A stretch of DNA of 57,720 bases from Eggerthellaceae bacterium (GTDB lineage Bacteria; Actinomycetota; Coriobacteriia; Coriobacteriales; Eggerthellaceae): the NCBI GenBank assembly GCA_009782605.1, contig WRIR01000015.1, forward strand, positions 1 through 57,720. Reading direction: 5' to 3'. The number at the start of each line of letters is the position of its first letter. Position 1 is the first letter of the stretch. The notes beneath the pieces are model-generated. The model saw only the letters and a program-made list of their open reading frames with translations. It made no database searches and was not told the origin of the DNA. The translations under genes and the position numbers were made by a program. This document shows, piece by piece, positions 14,506 through 23,537 of this stretch.

Positions 14506-16191
14506 TCAATCCGTCCACATGGCAGAACCGCTCACTTCGCCCCAGCCTGACGGCGGGTCGAAGGAGTCGTTGGACTGCACGAAGCTGCCGGAGCCGTTTG
14601 AATAGGTATGCGAATAGCTGCTGTCCAGCAGTACCGGGGCGCCGTCCGCACCCTCGAAATACTCCCGTCCGGCAATCACGTTCGTCCAGCCGTCCATCGC
14701 CTTGTGCTGTGACTCGCTCCTGTTCGCAATCGCCGAGCTGTAGTAGTCCTGGGAGCTTTGCGCCACGGCCTGCGAGCCGATCTGCTGCAAGGCCTCGGTG
14801 CGCGCCCGTATCTGGTCGATGGTGTTTTGAAGGTGGTTTGCGAATATCTCGTCGGAGACCTGCCGGACAGCGCCTGCCCACTGTTCGTTTATCAAGAGGT
14901 TCGAGAAGAACATGTCCGCATATACCCCGCACTCGTCGAACTTCCCTTCCTCGGCGACATAGTAAAACACTCCCAGCGGGGTCTGCCAGTTGACCTCCCG
15001 GTACGAGAACTGCCCGATAAGCGGCGCCGTCAGGTAAGAGGTGTACTCGGCTGCGGTGACGATGGCCAGGACCTTGGCCTTGTACGTGATGGCGTCAGCC
15101 TCGAAGCGCAGGGTCACCACGGCAGCATCCCCGCTCCAAGACACATCGACCCAGTTCTCTGAGGACGGGGGCATCTGCGCCTTGACCGCATCTGCCTGTT
15201 GCTGCATGAGCGCGACATAGGACTGCAAGGCCTGGGAGGCCTCATAGTCGAGAGGGCTCACATCGAGCACTTCCGCATATCCCAGCCCCAGGTATTCTTG
15301 GAAGAAGCTCTGGGCATGGGTCTGTGCGTCTTGGTAGTACCGTATCGGGCAGAGGTAGTCGGCAGACCACTGCCCCTCGTAAAAATCGACCTGGGGGTCA
15401 GGCTCGACGTAGCTTGCCGGCCCGACCAACCCCGCCTGCATGCTGTAGTCAGGCGCACAGATATAGAACTCCCTGGTTGCCGGGGATGCCCCGCTTTGCA
15501 TAAGCCATCTGACCTGGCCGCCGGGAATCCAGCCCGCCGGGGCGACGGAACGCTCGGCCTCGCAGCCGAGTTCCGGGTCCCAGCACAGCACACGGTCGTA
15601 CTGTATCGCACTGCCGCTTGCCAGCAGCTCTGTAAAATCCCCCGTGCCGGGGCCCACCTCCCCCGTGCCGCCCCGGCCTTGCAGGCCCCAGTCCTCGTCC
15701 ACGTACTCGTCCCCGCTACTGCCCGCAAGCGCAAATACGCCGAGGCCGATGAGGAATACGGCGGCGACCGCGGCGGCGATGCCGGCGGCGATGCCGGCCT
15801 TCGCCCCCTTGGGGAGGGGCTTTCCCTGCTTGGGGGCAGGCTGCCTATACTGGGGCTGCAGCGGCTGCGGAGGCGGAGGCGGCTGCGGGCCCGGTGCCGG
15901 TTGCTGCATGGACGGCATCGGCTGTGTCGGCTGCGAGGGATGCAGGGGCTGCTGCTGCACCGGCAGGCGCGGCGGGCCCGACGCAGCCGATTGCATGGGC
16001 GGTTGCATGGGTTGCGTCGACTGCATGGACGGCATCGGCTGTGTCCGTGCCGGGTATGCCTGCTGCTGCCTTGTGGGCGGAGGCGGGGGGAAGACTTCAG
16101 GGCCTGGGCCGAATGCCATCCCGCAGTTCATACAAAAATTCGACGCCTGGTGTCTCGGCGCACCACAGTTCGCACAAAAACCCGTTGCCAT
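14506..16191 (-). CDS. Zinc-ribbon, proline/glutamine-rich single-pass membrane protein
   Basis: A 561-residue protein. The N-terminal zinc ribbon has CANCG and CMNCG (Cys6, 9, 20, 23). A low-complexity Pro/Gln/Met linker with repeated PMPSMQ units spans about 33-130, followed by one membrane helix (about 133-157, GIAAGIAAAVAAVFLIGLGV) and a large extracytoplasmic part of about 400 residues of unknown fold. The end, rich in Ser/Gly/Asp, holds DSSYSHTYSNGSGSF. Zinc-ribbon plus membrane-helix proteins are common in Firmicutes and actinobacteria, with few known functions. AAGGGGGAAG precedes the ATG. The neighbouring lipoprotein is a likely partner. Confidence 0.85.
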   Translation of the reverse strand: MATGFCANCGAPRHQASNFCMNCGMAFGPGPEVFPPPPPTRQQQAYPARTQPMPSMQSTQPMQPPMQSAASGPPRLPVQQQPLHPSQPTQPMPSMQQPAPGPQPPPPPQPLQPQYRQPAPKQGKPLPKGAKAGIAAGIAAAVAAVFLIGLGVFALAGSSGDEYVDEDWGLQGRGGTGEVGPGTGDFTELLASGSAIQYDRVLCWDPELGCEAERSVAPAGWIPGGQVRWLMQSGASPATREFYICAPDYSMQAGLVGPASYVEPDPQVDFYEGQWSADYLCPIRYYQDAQTHAQSFFQEYLGLGYAEVLDVSPLDYEASQALQSYVALMQQQADAVKAQMPPSSENWVDVSWSGDAAVVTLRFEADAITYKAKVLAIVTAAEYTSYLTAPLIGQFSYREVNWQTPLGVFYYVAEEGKFDECGVYADMFFSNLLINEQWAGAVRQVSDEIFANHLQNTIDQIRARTEALQQIGSQAVAQSSQDYYSSAIANRSESQHKAMDGWTNVIAGREYFEGADGAPVLLDSSYSHTYSNGSGSFVQSNDSFDPPSGWGEVSGSAMWTD

Positions 16192-16464
16192 CGCTTCCCC
16201 CTTATACCTATCGTAGTGCCTCCGGCCTCATTGTGGCACGGCTCGACCGCCGCCTTTTGCTGGCCTCTTCATATCATGGCCCGACTCTACACCACCGGGA
16301 GGAAAATGCCAGGGTTAGTTTTAGCACTGGACTACCCGTTCGGCCCCTATCAGGAAAAACACCGACAAAGAATGGAGGGGGAAGCAAGCCCGCCCCGGAA
16401 GGCGCGCCCAAGCAACACCCCACGGTAAACGCAATTGCACCGGGCAAGCCGGCCCCAAGAAGTG

Positions 16465-18081
16465 CTACCCGCCGCCCTTGCCCTTCTCCCGTGAGGCAAC
16501 CCAGGCGCCCACCTCTGCCCGCTTCTGCACGGGGAGCTTCCTCATCAGGTTGCGCACGTGTATCCTGACCGTCTCCTCTGAGATGAAGAGCTCGGAGGCG
16601 ATCTCGCCGTTGCCCGCAGACCGCATCAGGTAGCCCAGCATGTCCCTCTCACGCTTCGTGAGGCCGTAGTCCTGCGCTATGGCCTCGATGGTCGCGCCGA
16701 CACCTCCCGTGCCGCCTATCTTCTCGCGGATCGCCTTCACCTGCCTGCCGACGTCCCCCGAGAGCATATGCAGCTTGCGGGAGACCTCGTAGTTCGTATA
16801 ACCCTCCATCAAGAGAAGGGTGATCCTCTGCTCCTGCGGTGTGAGCCCCACCTCAAGCAGGGAGGCGTTGGCAGAGGCCTCGGTACGCGGCGCGTTCGGC
16901 ACCTGGACGGCCGAGCCCTTTGCCGCGGCCTCGCCGTGGGCGCTCAAGAAGTCCTGTATCGTTGTGCGTATCTGCTCGTTGGTGAGGAACTGGATGATAA
17001 GCCAGAAGGTGAGCAGCCCGGCGATTATCACCGCGAAGGTCAAGGGCTGGCGCCAGGACTCCCCGAAGACCTGGGGGGACATGTAGGACTTCTCCGCACC
17101 GAAGAACGCGACTATCGTGAAATGCATCAAGGAGCCGAAGCAGGCGGCAACGGCGTTGTGGTTCCTCCACAACGCTGTCTGCATCCCGAGGATATGGACG
17201 AGCATGACGATGGCCGCGCCGCCGCAGTTGAATACGCTCAGCATCGCATAGTCGCCGACGATGCCGCCCGCAAAGAGGCTGACGGCACAGCCGCCGATCA
17301 TCAAGACCAGCGGGAAGCCTACCGCCACATGCCAGCGCCCCCTGTCCGCCCAAAACCCCATGAGGGTGCCCATCGGCAGGCGCAACGCCACGTTCACGAA
17401 GAAGATGAGCGGCGCGTTGGGCGTCCCCCCGTTTTGCTCCAGCACGCCGGAATTCAAGAGGTGGTTCAGGAATGCCAGGGCGACAACCGCCCCTATCATG
17501 AGGAAGAAGGCGAGGCTTCCCTTTGCCGGGCGGGCCGTGCCGGCACCCTTCCCTTCCGGCTCCGGCGCCTGGAGGAAGTATATCGCCGCCGCGCCTGCAG
17601 CAAGCAGCAGGAAGGTCGCTGCCCGCAGGACGAACGCTTCCGCAAAGGGCTCAAGCAAGGTGTAGGCGACCCCGAAGGGATAGACCGTCGTGGTGTAAAT
17701 GCCCGCCGAAAGCCCTATCTTCAACAAGCGGTTGCGCGTCGCGGCCCGCGGGAGGTAGAGGTTCACCGCCGCCGCGAGGAAGAAGCCGACCGCAACCCCG
17801 TAGAAGAGCGCGACCGGCGCGCTGTCGAAGAACAGGAAGGCGACGCACATCAGGGCGGCTGGCACGGGGGCATGGCGCCGCACGCGGTCACAGCCCTTTC
17901 GGCTCGCCATGAAGGCGATGCAGTAGACGGCCAGCCCTGCCACGATGCCCATCAGGACAAAGCCCCTCGCAGCAGAGTACCTGCCGTCGGTGAAGTGCGC
18001 GGCCTCTGCCGCGATGCTGACCCAGGCCATGGAAAGACAGAGGGTGAGGAAGGGGTGGTCGAATCTCCCGGAGGTCTTCAC
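16465..18081 (-). CDS. Membrane LuxR-type regulator with two apparent HTH domains
   Basis: A 538-residue protein from a GTG at 18081 (GGGAGGGCCTT upstream). About the first 365 residues are hydrophobic, with some 10-12 membrane segments resembling an MFS-like sensor. The cytoplasmic tail holds a standard LuxR HTH (about 472-530: YGLTKRERDMLGYL...SEETVRIHVRNLMRKL). A second, divergent LuxR-like unit precedes it (about 412-456: GLTPQEQRITLLLMEGYTNY...VGRQVKAIREKIG). Membrane-LuxR proteins are abundant in Eggerthellaceae and often control adjacent catabolic genes; this gene follows the deaminase gene by 70 bp. The ligand is unknown. Confidence 0.87.
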   Translation of the reverse strand: MKTSGRFDHPFLTLCLSMAWVSIAAEAAHFTDGRYSAARGFVLMGIVAGLAVYCIAFMASRKGCDRVRRHAPVPAALMCVAFLFFDSAPVALFYGVAVGFFLAAAVNLYLPRAATRNRLLKIGLSAGIYTTTVYPFGVAYTLLEPFAEAFVLRAATFLLLAAGAAAIYFLQAPEPEGKGAGTARPAKGSLAFFLMIGAVVALAFLNHLLNSGVLEQNGGTPNAPLIFFVNVALRLPMGTLMGFWADRGRWHVAVGFPLVLMIGGCAVSLFAGGIVGDYAMLSVFNCGGAAIVMLVHILGMQTALWRNHNAVAACFGSLMHFTIVAFFGAEKSYMSPQVFGESWRQPLTFAVIIAGLLTFWLIIQFLTNEQIRTTIQDFLSAHGEAAAKGSAVQVPNAPRTEASANASLLEVGLTPQEQRITLLLMEGYTNYEVSRKLHMLSGDVGRQVKAIREKIGGTGGVGATIEAIAQDYGLTKRERDMLGYLMRSAGNGEIASELFISEETVRIHVRNLMRKLPVQKRAEVGAWVASREKGKGGG

Positions 18082-18151
18082 AAGGCCCTCCCTTCAACCC
18101 CGGGGCGGGGCGGCGGGGCATGGCGCGGGTGCATGGCGGGGCTTCCCCTCG

Positions 18152-19459
18152 TCAGCCCTTGAGGCACGAGATGATGCGCTGCGTTGCCGCCTGCGTCTGC
18201 GCCTTTGCGCGCTCGATGTCGATGGTCGGCCAGGTGCCGTCGCGGTATACGGTCGTGCCGTCCACCATCGTGAGGCAGACATCTGCGCCGTGTCCCGCGA
18301 AGGCCAGGTTGTAGACCGGGTTCGTCGAGGGCGTCCATGAGGGGCCCGCCATGTCGAGCACGCACAGGTCGGCCTTTGCGCCGACGCCGATATAGCCGCA
18401 GTCCTCCCTGCCCTGGGAAAGCGCCCCGGCCCGGGTGGCCGCGAAGAGCCCTTGTTCGGGGGTAAGGAGCGTCGGGTCGAGCCCGGCGCCTTTGTACACC
18501 AAGCACATGAGGTAGAGGTCCTGGACCATGTCGTGGTTGTTGTTGGAGGCCATGCCGTCGGTGCCGAGCGCGACGCACACGCCCCGCTCAAGCATGGCCG
18601 GCACCGGCGCGAATCCGCTGCCCAGCTTCATGTTGGAGGCGGGGTTGCAGGCAACGAACACGCCTTTCTCGGCAAGTATCTCGATGTCGGCCGGCTCGAC
18701 CCACACGCAATGGGCGGCAACGGTCGGGCTGTCGAAGACGCCGAGGCTGTCGAAGTAGCGTACCGGCGTCAAACCGCCGTGGCGCTCCTTGCACTGCTCG
18801 TGCTCAAGCCGCGTCTCCGAAGCGTGCAGGTGGATACGCAGCCCCGCCTCCTGCGCGGCACGGGCAAGGCCCTCCACCACCAGCGCGTTCGAGGTGTATT
18901 CCGCATGGATGTTGAAGTCTATCCTGATGCGTCCGTTCTCGGCCCCGTGGAACTCCGCGGCCAGCTCCCGGTTGAGGCCGGCGGCGGGATAGTCGCTGTA
19001 AGGCTTCTCCTCGAAGGCTATCAGCCCCTCGCAGCAGTTGATCTTCATGCCGTTTTCCGCGACGGCACGAATACGCTCGTGCGAGTGGTTGTACATATCC
19101 GACATGCTCACCACGCCGTAGCGGGCCATCTCCGCGCAGGCAAGCTGCATGGCCCAGTAGGTCTCTTCGGGTTTTATGTGGGCCTCAAAGGGGAACACCC
19201 GGTCGTTGAGCCACGACTGCAGGGACAGGCTTTCGGCCCAGCCGCGCAAAAGCGTCATCGGCGCATGGGAGTGGGCGTTGTAGAAGCCCGGCACGAGCAG
19301 CTTGCCGGTGCCGTCGTAGGCCTCCCCGAAGCGGGCGGCCTCTTCGGGAGACGGCTCTTCGGGGGAAAGGTAGGCTATCCTGTCGCCGGCCACCCCCACC
19401 CACAGGTGCTCTTCAAATGCCAGGTCCTCGTTGATGATGGCGATATCGCTCAGCAGCAT
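18152..19459 (-). CDS. Amidohydrolase, MTA/SAH deaminase-like
   Basis: A 435-residue metal-dependent hydrolase of the 5-methylthioadenosine / S-adenosylhomocysteine deaminase family (MtaD-like). The ATG at 19459 has AAGGAG. Metal ligands are visible in NAHSHAP, HLHASET, AAHCVW and LGTDG, the last followed by MASNNNHDM. It would remove the amino group from MTA, SAH or another purine nucleoside, producing the inosine analogue and ammonia; related proteins deaminate other substrates (SsnA, TrzN-like), so specificity is not certain. A membrane LuxR gene lies downstream and may sense the substrate; catalase is divergent upstream. Confidence 0.85.
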   Translation of the reverse strand: MLLSDIAIINEDLAFEEHLWVGVAGDRIAYLSPEEPSPEEAARFGEAYDGTGKLLVPGFYNAHSHAPMTLLRGWAESLSLQSWLNDRVFPFEAHIKPEETYWAMQLACAEMARYGVVSMSDMYNHSHERIRAVAENGMKINCCEGLIAFEEKPYSDYPAAGLNRELAAEFHGAENGRIRIDFNIHAEYTSNALVVEGLARAAQEAGLRIHLHASETRLEHEQCKERHGGLTPVRYFDSLGVFDSPTVAAHCVWVEPADIEILAEKGVFVACNPASNMKLGSGFAPVPAMLERGVCVALGTDGMASNNNHDMVQDLYLMCLVYKGAGLDPTLLTPEQGLFAATRAGALSQGREDCGYIGVGAKADLCVLDMAGPSWTPSTNPVYNLAFAGHGADVCLTMVDGTTVYRDGTWPTIDIERAKAQTQAATQRIISCLKG

Positions 19460-19526
19460 GGCCGCTCCTTTGCCGTGTTCTCGCTCGGGTGTCGGGCGCG
19501 CCACAGGTGTCCCGACGCGCCCTTTC

Positions 19527-19555
19527 ATTCTACCCGTCCTTGCCCGCTTCTTCAA
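19527..19555 (-). promoter_or_regulatory. Sigma-70-type promoter for the amidohydrolase gene
   Basis: On the minus strand TTGAAG (19555-19550), a 17-bp spacer and TAGAAT (19532-19527) lie about 70 nt upstream of the start at 19459. Both boxes are close to consensus. Confidence 0.6.
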
Positions 19556-19741
19556 ACACACCCGACAAAAAGGAATGGCGGCGACCCTGTTTTTGGTGCA
19601 TAATGGTTTCATGGGGCTCTGCCTATAAAAGAGCGGGGCCGGGCTGAGATGATGGTGGAAGAAGCAGCCTGCACGGATCCCGTTTCACAGAGCCTTGCAT
19701 TTGTACCCAGGCATTTGAAACGTAAAAAGGAGGATTTCCCC

Positions 19742-21259
19742 ATGAAGCACAGTGACAAGAAACTGACCAGGACAAACGGCGCACCGGTCCCAGACCACCA
19801 GGATGTCGCCACAGCAGGGCCCCGCGGGCCGATGGTCCTGCAAGACGTATGGTTCCTTGAGAAGATGGCGCACTTCGACCGGGAGGTCATCCCCGAGCGC
19901 CGGATGCACGCCAAGGGCAGCGGGGCCTTCGGGAAGTTCACTACGACGCACGACGTGACCCAATACACCAAGGCGAAGCTGTTTTCCGAGATTGGGAAGG
20001 AGACCGAGGTCTTCGTCCGCTTCTCGACCGTGGCAGGAGAGCGCGGCGCGGCAGACGCAGAGCGGGACATCCGGGGCTTTGCCATCAAGTTCTACACCGA
20101 GGAGGGCAACTGGGACCTCGTCGGGAACAACACGCCGGTGTTCTTCATCCGCGACCCCATCCACTTCTCCGACCTGAACCATGCCGTCAAGCGCGACCCC
20201 AAGACCAACATGCGCTCTGCCCAGAACAACTGGGACTACTGGACCATGCTCCCCGAATCGCTCCACCAGATAACCATCGTCATGTCCGACCGCGGCATCC
20301 CGGACGGGTACCGGCACATGCACGGCTTCGGAAGCCATACCTACAGCCTGTTCAACGACAAGAACGAGCGGGTCTGGGTCAAGTTCACCTTCAGGACCCA
20401 GCAAGGCATCGAGAACCTCAGCGATGAGGAGGCCGAGGCACTGGTCGCGAAGGACCGCGAAAGCTCGCAAAACGACCTGTTCGGCGCGATAGAAAACGGC
20501 GACTTCCCCCGCTGGACCCTGTACTTCCAGATCATGACCGAAGAGCAGGCCAGAAACCACCGCGACAGCCCCTTCGACATCACCAAGGTGTGGAGCCACG
20601 AGGAATACCCGCTTATCGAGGTCGGCGAGCTGGAGCTCAACCGCAACCCGGAGAACTACTTCGCCGATGTGGAGCAGGCCGCCTTCAACCCCGCAAGCAT
20701 CGTGCCGGGCGTGGGGCACTCCCCCGACAAGCTCTTGCAGGGCCGGCTGTTCTCCTACGGCGACGCCCAGCGCTACCGCCTCGGGGTCAACCACAGCCTC
20801 ATCCCGGTCAACACGCCCAAGGTCCCCGTCCATGCCTACCACCGCGACGGCCTGATGCGCGTCGACGGGAACTACGGCGCGACCAAGGGATACCACCCCA
20901 ACAGCTTCGGCGAATGGGAGGCGCAGCCCGAGTTCAAGGAGCCGCCCCTGGCGATGGAGGGCGCTGTCGGCCACTACAGCCAGTACGACGATGACGACTG
21001 CTTCTACCAGCCCGGCGACCTGTTCCGGCTTTTAGAGGAAGACAAGCGCGTGCTGCTCATAAAGAACACCGCCGCGAATATCGCCCCGGTCACCGACAAC
21101 GTCAAGTACCGCCATGCCGCCCACTGCTACCTTGCCGACAAGGAGTACGGGACGCGGATAGCAGAGGCGCTGGGCCTGGGCCTTGACAAAGTGGTCAAGC
21201 TGTCCGAGATGGACCGCGAGGAAAGGCTGCACGCAACCAGCGAGGCCGCCTGGAAGTAA
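19742..21259 (+). CDS. katA: Heme catalase
   Basis: Converts hydrogen peroxide to water and oxygen (EC 1.11.1.6). At 505 residues it is a small-subunit (clade 3-like) catalase without the C-terminal flavodoxin-like domain. Visible signatures are [20 protein letters not shown] with the distal His, [20 protein letters not shown], and the proximal heme-ligand [14 protein letters not shown]. The ATG at 19742 follows AAAAAGGAGG. It is monocistronic and lies just before the mrp gene. No clear PerR, Fur or OxyR site was recognised in the 282-bp upstream gap. Confidence 0.97.
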   Translation: MKHSDKKLTRTNGAPVPDHQDVATAGPRGPMVLQDVWFLEKMAHFDREVIPERRMHAKGSGAFGKFTTTHDVTQYTKAKLFSEIGKETEVFVRFSTVAGERGAADAERDIRGFAIKFYTEEGNWDLVGNNTPVFFIRDPIHFSDLNHAVKRDPKTNMRSAQNNWDYWTMLPESLHQITIVMSDRGIPDGYRHMHGFGSHTYSLFNDKNERVWVKFTFRTQQGIENLSDEEAEALVAKDRESSQNDLFGAIENGDFPRWTLYFQIMTEEQARNHRDSPFDITKVWSHEEYPLIEVGELELNRNPENYFADVEQAAFNPASIVPGVGHSPDKLLQGRLFSYGDAQRYRLGVNHSLIPVNTPKVPVHAYHRDGLMRVDGNYGATKGYHPNSFGEWEAQPEFKEPPLAMEGAVGHYSQYDDDDCFYQPGDLFRLLEEDKRVLLIKNTAANIAPVTDNVKYRHAAHCYLADKEYGTRIAEALGLGLDKVVKLSEMDREERLHATSEAAWK

Positions 21260-21332
21260 GCTAAGACTAAGGCGGGGCTTGCAGGTTTCGCAGCCCCGCG
21301 AAAAACACGAGGAAGAGACGAGGAAGGCCATC

Positions 21333-22217
21333 ATGACGGAAGAAAAAGCCGAAGAGACAGCAGGGACGACAGAGGCGACAGCAGACGAGGCATGCGCACA
21401 TGAGTGCTCCGGGTGCAGCGTCTCGGACTGCGGGGACCGCACGAGCCCGGCAGACCGCATACTCAAGCCGAACAGCCGCTCGCAGATAACCCACGTCGTC
21501 GGCGTGGTGTCCGGCAAGGGCGGCGTCGGCAAGTCGCTCGTGACCAGCCTTCTTGCAACCTCGATGAACAGGCGGGGCCACCGCGTCGGCATCCTCGATG
21601 CCGACGTGACGGGCCCCTCGATCCCCAAGGCCTTCGGGATCGAGAAGATATCCGGCATCGACGAGTCCGGCATCGACCCGTCCATCACCTCAAGCGGCAT
21701 CAAGGTCATCTCGACCAACCTGCTCCTGCCCACGGGCGACACGCCCGTCGCCTGGCGCGGCCCAGTCATCTCCGGGGTCATCCGCCAGTTCTTCAACGAG
21801 GTGAACTGGGGCGAGGTGGACTACCTCTTCGTCGACATGCCCCCCGGGACCTCCGACGTCCTCCTTACGGTCTTCCAGACACTTCCCATCGACGGGATCG
21901 TCACGGTCTCCGCGCCGCAGGAGCTCGTCGCAATGATCGTCGGCAAGGCGGTGAACCTCGCGAAGGACCTGGAGGTCGAGGTGCTCGGCCTCGTGGAGAA
22001 CATGGCCTATTTCGTGTGCGACGAGTGCGACAAGAAGCACTCCGTGTTCGGTGAGCCGCAGGGGGCCGAAGTGGCGAAGCGCTACGGCATCCCCGCCTAT
22101 GCGACCCTGCCCCTGGACCCGGAGTTCGCCCGCATGTGCGACGCCGGCAAAGCCGACGACTACGACATCGGCACGGCCCTCGATGCAATCATCGAACAGA
22201 TAGAAAAGATTGGCTGA
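21333..22217 (+). CDS. mrp: Mrp/NBP35-family iron-sulfur cluster carrier ATPase
   Basis: A 294-residue P-loop ATPase that carries 4Fe-4S clusters to apoproteins. Deviant Walker A GKGGVGKS, Asp-rich LDADVTGPSIP and DYLFVDMPPGTSD are typical, and CDECDKK lies in the C-terminal half. The N-terminal extension carries four Cys (ACAHECSGCSVSDCGDR), like the Nbp35-type cluster motif of archaeal and clostridial homologues. The ATG at 21333 follows GAGGAAGG. It follows catalase with a 73-bp gap; both could belong to oxidative Fe-S maintenance, but co-transcription is not shown. Confidence 0.92.
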   Translation: MTEEKAEETAGTTEATADEACAHECSGCSVSDCGDRTSPADRILKPNSRSQITHVVGVVSGKGGVGKSLVTSLLATSMNRRGHRVGILDADVTGPSIPKAFGIEKISGIDESGIDPSITSSGIKVISTNLLLPTGDTPVAWRGPVISGVIRQFFNEVNWGEVDYLFVDMPPGTSDVLLTVFQTLPIDGIVTVSAPQELVAMIVGKAVNLAKDLEVEVLGLVENMAYFVCDECDKKHSVFGEPQGAEVAKRYGIPAYATLPLDPEFARMCDAGKADDYDIGTALDAIIEQIEKIG

Positions 22218-22299
22218 GAGTCGGGAATCGGGCGCGACCGGAAGCGCTCGGCTTCTGGAAGGTGGCTGAAAGCGAAGGCGGTAGGCTGCTAAAAGGCTG

Positions 22300-23382
22300 C
22301 TAGAAGCGGTAGGCGCGCGTGAACTGCGGGCTTGAGCCCCAGCAGATGCCGTACTGCTCGTTCGCGGCGTGGAGGTAGGACGTCCCGCCCGGGGCCGCAC
22401 AGATGCCCACGTGCTCCGGCTGCCACAGCACGTCGCCGGGCTGGGCCTCGGAGACCGGGAACCAGCCGCCGCCGTAGCCATAGGTCGTGCGGGGCGGGAT
22501 GGTCCGGCCGGTGCGCATGCAGCAATACCAGACCAGGCCGGAGCAGTCGAAGCCGATAGAGGGGTCGGAGCCTCCCCACACATAGGGAAGCCCCAGGTAC
22601 TTCGTGGCCTCGCTGAGGATGTCGCCCGCCGGCGGGCCGAAGTCGGTCGCGGTGTTCGGGGCGCGGCCGCCGCCGTCGGCGCCGGACCCCCGCCCTCCTT
22701 GGCGGAGTATCTCCGCAGCGGCAGCGGCAGCGGCAGCTGCTTCCTGCTCTTGGAGGATCAGTTCGAGGACTTCGGCATCAAGGGTGTCGAGAAGGCCCTG
22801 GTAGTGCTCCGCAGCGGCCTCGGTCTCCTCCTTGGCCACGCGGGCCTCTTCCATCTTTTCAGCAGCAAGCTTCTCCTGCCGCGCATATTCGTTCTTTACC
22901 TCTTCCAGTTCCTCGCGGAGCACCTTCGCCTCCGCGACCATCGCCGCATCGTCGTCGTTCATCTTGTTCAGGATGTCCCAGTTCATGACGAATTCCTCGA
23001 AGCTCGTCGCAGCGAGGATGATGTCGAAAAACGTGGAGCTGCCGTTGCGGTACATGCTCCGGACGCGCGTGCCGAGCCTGTTTTGGAGGCTGGCGATCTT
23101 CGCGCTTGTCACGTTTATCCCTGCCTGGGCCTGCCCCATGGCCTCTACCGCTTCATCATGGGCGTCGAGCGCCGCACCGTAGAGGTTCGACTTTTCTACG
23201 AGTTCGGCCTTAAGCGTTTCGACCTGGGTGCGAACCTGGTCGGCCTCGGCCTGCTTCTCGGCCGCAGTCGGGACAGCAAAAGCATCAAGAGGGCGCGCCC
23301 ACGGGGAAAGCGACGCAAGGCCAAACACGGCGGCTCCGCCGATGAAGGCCCTTCTGCTGATCTGAACGTTACCCTCCCGCAT
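22300..23382 (-). CDS. Tat-exported NlpC/P60 peptidoglycan hydrolase 1
   Basis: A 360-residue cell-wall hydrolase from ATG 23382. It has a twin-arginine signal (ISRRAFIGGAAVFGLASL), a long coiled coil (about 38-215; EKQAEADQVRTQVETLKAEL pattern), a short Ala/Gly linker and a C-terminal NlpC/P60 domain with catalytic Cys in FDCSGLVWY, His in EHVGI and a third polar site YLHA. This layout matches secreted endopeptidases (PcsB/RipA-like) whose coiled coil controls activity. Tat export is unusual for this family. A paralogue lies directly upstream on the same strand. Confidence 0.92.
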   Translation of the reverse strand: MREGNVQISRRAFIGGAAVFGLASLSPWARPLDAFAVPTAAEKQAEADQVRTQVETLKAELVEKSNLYGAALDAHDEAVEAMGQAQAGINVTSAKIASLQNRLGTRVRSMYRNGSSTFFDIILAATSFEEFVMNWDILNKMNDDDAAMVAEAKVLREELEEVKNEYARQEKLAAEKMEEARVAKEETEAAAEHYQGLLDTLDAEVLELILQEQEAAAAAAAAAEILRQGGRGSGADGGGRAPNTATDFGPPAGDILSEATKYLGLPYVWGGSDPSIGFDCSGLVWYCCMRTGRTIPPRTTYGYGGGWFPVSEAQPGDVLWQPEHVGICAAPGGTSYLHAANEQYGICWGSSPQFTRAYRF

Positions 23383-23537
23383 AAATGGGGTCCCCTTTGG
23401 TGACTCAAGATGCTGTGTTGTAATAGGATACCAGAACCCTTCACTTATGGGTAGGGCTGAATAACACGACATAGGATGCCCATATCATGCGGGTATCCCC
23501 TTCGTCCCTCTCTGAAACGCGCCTCAAGGCGCCAACG

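Noticed and set aside
19600-19741. PerR- or Fur-like box upstream of catalase
   Set aside because: No TTATAATNATTATAA-like or 19-bp Fur palindrome could be seen.
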